From assembly GCF_024198235.1 (NCBI RefSeq), contig NZ_JAKCFB010000021.1, forward strand, positions 62,001 to 126,000: a stretch of DNA of 64,000 nt, in the 5' to 3' direction. Below are positions 59,467-64,000 of the stretch, piece by piece. The first letter of the stretch is position 1; every line of letters starts with the position of its first letter. The notes beneath the pieces are model-generated. The model had not been told where the DNA came from. It did no database searches and saw only the letters and a list, made by a program, of their open reading frames with translations. Source of the DNA: Myxococcus dinghuensis (GTDB lineage: Bacteria; Myxococcota; Myxococcia; Myxococcales; Myxococcaceae). The translations under genes and the position numbers were made by a program.

Positions 59467-60405
59467 TCAGCGCACGTGGCCGGTGCTGTCGGTGATGCCG
59501 CCGAGCTTGAGCGCGTTGGCCTGGGAGGAGTTGGGCTCCGCCTGGACCACGGGGACGCGCTGGTTGCCGACGGGGACCGTGCCCAGGCCCTGGATGCCGT
59601 TGCCGGCGCTCGGCGGGCGCAGCCCGCTCGGCTGCGCGCCGGGGATCTGCATCATCTGGTTGAACGTCTGCGGGGAGGTGGTGAGGATGCCCCGGAGGTT
59701 GCCGTTGTTGAGCGGGATGCTCTGCCAGTGGACCTGCTCGTTCTGCTGGTGGGGCTGGGTCCCCGCGACGGTGTTGTTGAAGTTCTGGTTGCGGCCATTC
59801 TCGGTCTGCTGGGCCCACATGGGCCGCGTGCGCTGGAGCGGGTTGCCCGGAGGCAGGGCCGCCTGGTTCGCCGCGGTGGAGCCGGGGACGCGTCCCATGT
59901 TGTCCGTGGTGGACGCCCGCCAGTTGGGGTTGTTCTGGAGCAGGTTGGGGTTGAGCACCAACTGCGCGTTGTTGGGGTTGCTGCCCACGCCGTGGCCCTG
60001 CGCCCTCCAGGTGTCCTGCCCCACGCCCTGGGCGCGCGTGTAGACGCCGAGCGCGCCACCGCCGTTGCGGTCCGCGGGCCGGTGGTAGTTCCCGTTGGGC
60101 CCCAGGCGCTCGTAGGCGGAGCTCAGGCGCCCGTTCTCGAGGGCGGGGCGCACGAAGTTCGGGTTCATCCCGTGGGTGAGGGTCGCGGCGTTGTTCATGT
60201 CGAGCGCGGGGGCCTGCTGGTTGCTCGGCCGCATCGCCGGGGCCTGGCCCTGGTTGTGCTGCGGGGGCACTCCGGGGTTGAGGTTGCCCGGCGTCCGGGG
60301 CGGCCCCTGCACGGGAGGGCGGTTGGGGTTGGCGGGCCGGTTGGTGTTGGGGGGACGGTAGTTGGCGGACTGCGGAGGGTTGCTCAGTCGGGGGATGCGG
60401 CTCAT
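59467..60405 (-). CDS. Asn/Pro/Gln-rich protein of unknown function
   Basis: The protein has 312 aa from the ATG at 60405. There is no signal peptide or membrane segment. The first ~80 residues are Pro/Asn-rich (LSNPPQSANYRPPNTNRPANPNRPP), followed by a region with aromatic and polar residues (YERLGPNGNYHRPADRNGG, LNPNLLQNNPNWRASTTDNMG, WAQQTENGRNQNFNN, VHWQSIPLNNGNL). Amino-acid use is unlike the neighbours: Asn is very high for a 70% GC genome, which requires AAC codons and suggests a selected structure. The protein may be secreted by a non-classical path or be a structural surface component. Confidence 0.6.
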   Translation of the reverse strand: MSRIPRLSNPPQSANYRPPNTNRPANPNRPPVQGPPRTPGNLNPGVPPQHNQGQAPAMRPSNQQAPALDMNNAATLTHGMNPNFVRPALENGRLSSAYERLGPNGNYHRPADRNGGGALGVYTRAQGVGQDTWRAQGHGVGSNPNNAQLVLNPNLLQNNPNWRASTTDNMGRVPGSTAANQAALPPGNPLQRTRPMWAQQTENGRNQNFNNTVAGTQPHQQNEQVHWQSIPLNNGNLRGILTTSPQTFNQMMQIPGAQPSGLRPPSAGNGIQGLGTVPVGNQRVPVVQAEPNSSQANALKLGGITDSTGHVR

Positions 60406-60910
60406 GGGGGATGACCTCGTGTTCCCGCCTTGCGGGCGGGAGTTGAAGCGGACAGCCTGAATCAATGTGTGGCATTCCGTCCCGCCCGCGAGGGTTTGGG
60501 ACGGTTGCTGTCCTTGCGCTGTGTTCTCCGGCTTCATGCGCCAGGAATTGCGTGCCCTCCAGTCGGAGCACAATGCCTGTCGGATTGTGGATGGAATTGG
60601 ACGTGGGCGCGCGCGGCCCGCACGCGAGCGGCCCTCCGGAGCCCCGGTCCCGCACGGCGGCCTCGAATTCCAACGCCACCGGAACTGGCCCGGCACCGCG
60701 CGGGACGCCGCGTCGGTGAAACCTTTCGAAATATTCAGCGGGGCTCCGCTCCCGGTGACGCCCGGGCGTGCCCCGAGTACGTGCCGGGGCTCCCGCACCG
60801 TCCTCCGGGGCGGAAAATCAGCCCGGAAACCGGATTCCCACGTTTTCGGGTCGTGTGAAAAATCTGCGACACGACACAACCCGCACCCCCGGGTGATCGA
60901 TAATTCGCGC
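60406..60910. other. 505-bp divergent intergenic region
   Basis: This gap separates the leftward Asn-rich gene from the rightward nuclease gene. I find no convincing gene; open frames across it are shadows on both strands. AT-rich patches occur at ~60718-60742 (GAAACCTTTCGAAATATTC) and ~60835-60870. A 7-bp inverted repeat GTCGTGT / ACACGAC (60850-60856 and 60869-60875) with 12-nt spacer lies 36-61 nt before the nuclease start, suitable for an operator. Promoter boxes cannot be named with confidence. Confidence 0.4.
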
Positions 60911-62164
60911 ATGACCAGCGTTGTCGGCCCCCGTCGCTCGCCCCTCTCCGCTCGCCCCTCCGACACTGCCCGTGAGACGACCCCCGCGTCCGCGAAGGCT
61001 TCCACGTCGGCTCGCAACGACTTCCAGCCCTCGCGGGCGGGACAGGGGCTCAGCGCCTCCGTCCTCACGAAGCTCGGTGCCGTCTACGTCCCGGTGACGC
61101 CCACCGTGCAGCAGGCGGTCCCGGCGAAGCAGGCCGCCGCCGCCCAGCAGGCGGGCGCCCCGCTCGTCTACAGCACGAGCCCCAACGCGGCCATCAAGGA
61201 CAACTCCACCGTCACCAGCACGCTGGATGTCGCCGAGGACACCACGGTCGACTCCCTCAAGCTGGACCTGGACATCGCCCACACGTACCGCGGCGACCTG
61301 ACCGTGAAGCTGACGTCGCCTTCCGGCAAGACGGCGGTGGTGTCGAACCGCGCGGGCGGCTCCGCGGACGACCTCAAGGGCGCGTTCGACCTGAAGGACT
61401 TCGCCGGCGAGCCCACGAAGGGCAAGTGGACGCTGGAGGTGCAGGACTCCGCCAAGGGCGACGTCGGCACCCTGAAGCAGTGGGGCCTGAACATCGTCTC
61501 CCAGACGAAGGCCCCCGAGGAGCCGCAGCCGGAGCCCTCCGACGACCCGTTCGACGGCCTGCGCGACGACGCGCTGCTGCGCGCCGTGCGTGACTCGTCC
61601 AACGGCAAGAAGGTCGTCAGCTACAACGAGGCCCGCAAGCTCATCTTCTCCAGCCTGGACGTGAACCAGGACGGCAACGTCGAGTGCGTCTACACGGACG
61701 CCGAAATCAAGGGCGGGAAGATTCCCAGCAGCTCCGTGATGAACGTGGAGCACACGTGGCCGCAGTCCAAGGGCGCCACGGGCGTGGCCAAGAGCGACCT
61801 GCACCACCTGTTCCCCACGGACAGCAAGGCCAACTCGCGCCGCAGCAGCTTCCCGTTCGGCGTGGTGGTGAACGTGAAGTGGAGCCAGGACGGCGCCAAG
61901 CTCGGCACGGATGCGAGCGGGAAGACCGTCTTCGAGCCGCCAGATTCCCACAAGGGCAACGTGGCGCGCGCGATGTTCTACTTCTCCGCCACCTACAACA
62001 AGGGCATCCCCAACGACGAGGAGGCGGTCCTCAAGCAGTGGAACAAGCTGGACGCGGTCGACTCGGCTGAAATCGAGCGCAATCGCCGCGTCGCCAACAT
62101 CCAGGGCAACGTGAACCAGTTCGTCGAGCACTCCGAGCTGGCCGACCGCATCAAGGACTTCTGA
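60911..62164 (+). CDS. P-domain/endonuclease I fusion
   Basis: The protein has 417 aa. A Ser/Thr/Ala-rich leader (~1-80) carries SARNDFQPSRAG but no signal peptide. Residues ~88-197 form a proprotein-convertase P domain (beta-sandwich: YSTSPNAAIKDNS, LDLDIAHTYRGDLTVKLTSPSGK, GKWTLEVQDSAKGDVGTLKQWGLNI). Residues ~213-417 match endonuclease I (NucM/EndA-like) of the His-Me finger group: MNVEHTWPQS with H281 as general base, DLHHLFPTDSKANSRRSSFPFG with Asn308 and His298/299 as metal or structural ligands. P domains normally follow proteases; joined in front of a nuclease it may aid secretion, folding or surface binding. Likely an extracellular DNA-degrading enzyme. Confidence 0.9.
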   Translation: MTSVVGPRRSPLSARPSDTARETTPASAKASTSARNDFQPSRAGQGLSASVLTKLGAVYVPVTPTVQQAVPAKQAAAAQQAGAPLVYSTSPNAAIKDNSTVTSTLDVAEDTTVDSLKLDLDIAHTYRGDLTVKLTSPSGKTAVVSNRAGGSADDLKGAFDLKDFAGEPTKGKWTLEVQDSAKGDVGTLKQWGLNIVSQTKAPEEPQPEPSDDPFDGLRDDALLRAVRDSSNGKKVVSYNEARKLIFSSLDVNQDGNVECVYTDAEIKGGKIPSSSVMNVEHTWPQSKGATGVAKSDLHHLFPTDSKANSRRSSFPFGVVVNVKWSQDGAKLGTDASGKTVFEPPDSHKGNVARAMFYFSATYNKGIPNDEEAVLKQWNKLDAVDSAEIERNRRVANIQGNVNQFVEHSELADRIKDF

Positions 62165-62190
62165 CGCGAGTCCGACCGTCGGGGGACCGG

Positions 62191-62222
62191 GCCCGGGTGG
62201 CGCAAGCGCCCCAGGCCCGGGC
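62191..62222 (+). terminator. Hairpin after the nuclease gene
   Basis: GCCCGGG (62191-62197) and CCCGGGC (62216-62222) enclose an inner TGGCGC / GCGCC stem, giving an almost continuous hairpin 27 nt after the stop. No T run, but the stability is high. Confidence 0.5.
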
Positions 62223-62435
62223 TCCGGCGGCGCTGTTCCGTCTCACCGATGCGCGGCATGGCTCCCGGGATGCCCCGGTCGAGCGAAGGCCCGCGTCGAG
62301 CGGACGCTCGGGAACGGATGTCCCGTGGAGCGCGAGGGGCGCCTGCCTCCGCTTCCTTGTCTGGATTCTCGCCAGGAACCCGGAAAACCCGTGAGATGTC
62401 CCATCCCGACCCGAAGTCGATGATGGGAGAGCGCG

Positions 62436-63482
62436 ATGGTCCAGCGATGGTGGCGTCTCGCGGTGTGGTGCGTCCTCGTGGGTGGGCTCCTTCACGGTGG
62501 CCCCGCCGCCGCGCAGGCCGTTGGGACGACGGGCGCACCGAAGGCTCCGCCCGCCTTCCAGGTCGTGGCGCGCAAACCTCCTCCCGCGTCTGGCGAGGGG
62601 CGCTTCTCCGCGAAGGTGAAACAGGGCGGCGCTGATCCAAGCGGCTATGAGGTGCGGCTCGATGGACGGACCTTCTTCCTCCCCGGGCTGAGCGCGCTCA
62701 TCCACGACCCCGGACGCAATCGACTCATCACCTATGGGCAGTCACTCGACAGCCACGTCGGGGGGGCCTCCTTCGAATACCGGGCCTATTCGGCCGAGGG
62801 ACAGCCCCTGGTGTCCACGGGGCAGCTCGCCCAGTTTCCCCATGTGGCCTCGGTCGAGCCGGACGGCGCCTTCATCCTCGCGGGACAGGCGGCGGAGGCG
62901 ACCCCGACGCGCTGGTTCGTCGCGACGTACGACCGCGACGCGAAGCTGAAGTGGCGCTCGCCCCTCCCCGAACCCATGGCGCCGTCGGAGATTGCCCGGT
63001 CTCCGGATGGCGACGCGGTGGGCATCCTGTTGACGTCCGTGGGCAGGCGGTCGTCGTTCCGGTTGCTCGTCTACGACGGGGCGGGGAACCTGGTGTATTC
63101 GCGGCCGCGTTCGTCACACCAGGCGTTGGCCTTCACCCGGAACCGGAACCTCATCCTCTGCGGGACGCAGGACTGGGAGGTGCTCGACACGCGGCGGGGG
63201 CTGAAGCCGGTGGCGTCGGGGCGGCTGGCGGGACTGCGGTTGGACTCCCCCGCCATCCGGGTCCACCCGACGCGGGACGTCTTCATCCTGACGAGCATGC
63301 TCGACCAGACGGTCGTGCTCCAGGCCTTCCGGGGCTCGGACGGGGCGCTCGTGGCGGAGTCCCGGCTTCCTTCCCCGAAGCCGCTGTACTTCGACACCGA
63401 CCGCCTGCGCGTCGCGGAGGATGGGACGCTCCAGTTGAAGCTCGGCGATGACCTCCTCACCCTGAAGCTCCCGGCGGAGTGA
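62436..63482 (+). CDS. Secreted beta-propeller-like protein, unknown function
   Basis: The protein has 348 aa. A signal peptide (LAVWCVLVGGLLHGGPAAAQA) is followed by a short Pro linker and a body of about 290 residues made of repeated strands: FLPGLSALIHDPGRNRLITYG, FEYRAYSAEGQPLVS, VEPDGAFILAG, YDRDAKLKWRSPL, ARSPDGDAVGILL, LVYDGAGNLVYS, VHPTRDVFILTSM. The spacing, with 'x-PDG-x' and 'x-D-x-x-G-x-L' turns, suggests a six- or seven-bladed propeller. There are no catalytic motifs, so it probably binds a partner in the periplasm or outside. Confidence 0.7.
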   Translation: MVQRWWRLAVWCVLVGGLLHGGPAAAQAVGTTGAPKAPPAFQVVARKPPPASGEGRFSAKVKQGGADPSGYEVRLDGRTFFLPGLSALIHDPGRNRLITYGQSLDSHVGGASFEYRAYSAEGQPLVSTGQLAQFPHVASVEPDGAFILAGQAAEATPTRWFVATYDRDAKLKWRSPLPEPMAPSEIARSPDGDAVGILLTSVGRRSSFRLLVYDGAGNLVYSRPRSSHQALAFTRNRNLILCGTQDWEVLDTRRGLKPVASGRLAGLRLDSPAIRVHPTRDVFILTSMLDQTVVLQAFRGSDGALVAESRLPSPKPLYFDTDRLRVAEDGTLQLKLGDDLLTLKLPAE

Positions 63483-63554
63483 CGCCGCCGCATCCCTGGA
63501 GCGAGGGGCCTCCCCGGCGTCGTGGCGGACCGCGACGCCGGGAGGCGGGGGGAC

Positions 63555-64000
63555 TCAGGGCAGCGTCACCGGGATGGGGTCCGTGTAGGACCAGCGGTCG
63601 ATGACGGCGTCGGGACCGAGCGACCCGTTGAGGTTCCAGCCCCAGGCGAACACCGAGCCGTCCTTGCGCACGGCGATGACGTGCGTGGCGCCCATGCCCA
63701 TGGAGGACAGCGGCGCCACCTGCGCCGACGAGGCGGTGGGCTCCGGGTGCGTCTGCTCGGAGACGCCCAGGCCGAGCTGGCCGTTGAAGTTCTGGCCCCA
63801 GGCCATCAGCGAGCCGTCCGCCAGCCGCGCGAAGCTGTAGTTGCCGTTGGCGAAGACGGCGCGCGCCTGGGTGACGTTCTTCACCTTCACCGGCGTGGCG
63901 CTCTCGGTGCCCGGGCTGATGAAGCCGAGCCCGAGCTGGCCGCTGACGTCCAGGCCCCACGCGGACACCGTGCCGTCCGTGTGCACCGCGAGGAGGTGGT
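63555..64000 (-). CDS. RCC1-repeat protein, 3' part; 5' end beyond window
   Basis: The frame is open to the right edge at 64000, and the visible ~148 residues are the C-terminus. The repeats follow the RCC1/BLIP-II pattern: HLLAVHTDGTVSAWGLDVSGQLGLG, FARLADGSLMAWGQNFNGQLGLG and VIAVRKDGSVFAWGWNLNGSLG, spaced about 50 residues apart. Each repeat is one propeller blade. In myxobacteria such proteins are often large secreted or lipid-anchored surface proteins. Domain count and N-terminus cannot be seen. Confidence 0.85.
   Translation of the reverse strand, partial: HLLAVHTDGTVSAWGLDVSGQLGLGFISPGTESATPVKVKNVTQARAVFANGNYSFARLADGSLMAWGQNFNGQLGLGVSEQTHPEPTASSAQVAPLSSMGMGATHVIAVRKDGSVFAWGWNLNGSLGPDAVIDRWSYTDPIPVTLP

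Noticed and set aside
62151-62705. A 184-aa minus-strand frame in the gap after the nuclease gene
   Set aside because: It overlaps the following gene and has random Arg/Gly/Ala-rich composition; no ribosome site.

Overview
The window is about 70% G+C, has dense genes with strong third-position GC bias, many lipoproteins, a heparin-lyase-like protein ending in a MYXO-CTERM-type sorting signal, and several 'DAGTP' and Cys-rich secreted proteins. Together these point to a myxobacterium (Myxococcota, probably the Myxococcus/Corallococcus/Archangium side). This is inferred from composition and families; no search was run. I see no tRNA, rRNA, CRISPR array, insertion sequence or phage.

Layout. 1-3.5 kb: the 5' end of a beta-helix surface protein, two tandem paralogous unknown genes and a DUF3943-type protein. 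3.6-6.7 kb: HAD phosphatase, Rieske oxygenase, a sigma factor with a Cys-rich tail, and an isoprenylcysteine-methyltransferase-like membrane protein. 6.8-9.3 kb: a small Cys protein and a TolC exporter divergent from a MarR regulator. 9.4-11.3 kb: exbB-exbD-tonB. 11.5-15.4 kb: aldo/keto reductase, AraC regulator and a GH13 glucan-branching-type enzyme.

15.7-27.8 kb: the most notable locus, an eight-gene operon. It holds a membrane coiled-coil/Gln-Gly-rich protein, a MoxR AAA+ ATPase, a secreted/membrane protein, an ABC ATPase, a 12-TM ABC permease, a DUF58 protein, a BatA-like VWA protein and a two-VWA membrane protein. Six of its seven junctions overlap by 4-8 nt, so it looks translationally coupled. 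It reads as a MoxR/VWA metal-dependent chaperone-type system physically joined to an ABC exporter.

28-47.6 kb: a GT39-like glycosyltransferase, secreted lipoproteins, a tamA-tamB pair (TamA carries a lipobox; tamB starts at TTG inside the tamA stop), malQ, an alkyladenine DNA glycosylase, an ECF sigma/zinc-finger anti-sigma/rlmN cluster, an alpha/beta-hydrolase-like protein and two unknowns.

47.7-64 kb: DedA protein, a large surface lipoprotein, a 1048-aa fusion of a chemoreceptor signalling domain with an oligopeptide-type solute-binding domain, a transglutaminase-like protein, arginine succinyltransferase, the MYXO-CTERM lyase, small Cys-rich lipoproteins, a MarR regulator with a perfect palindrome at its start, a P-domain/endonuclease I fusion, a beta-propeller-like protein and the 3' part of an RCC1-repeat protein running off the right edge.
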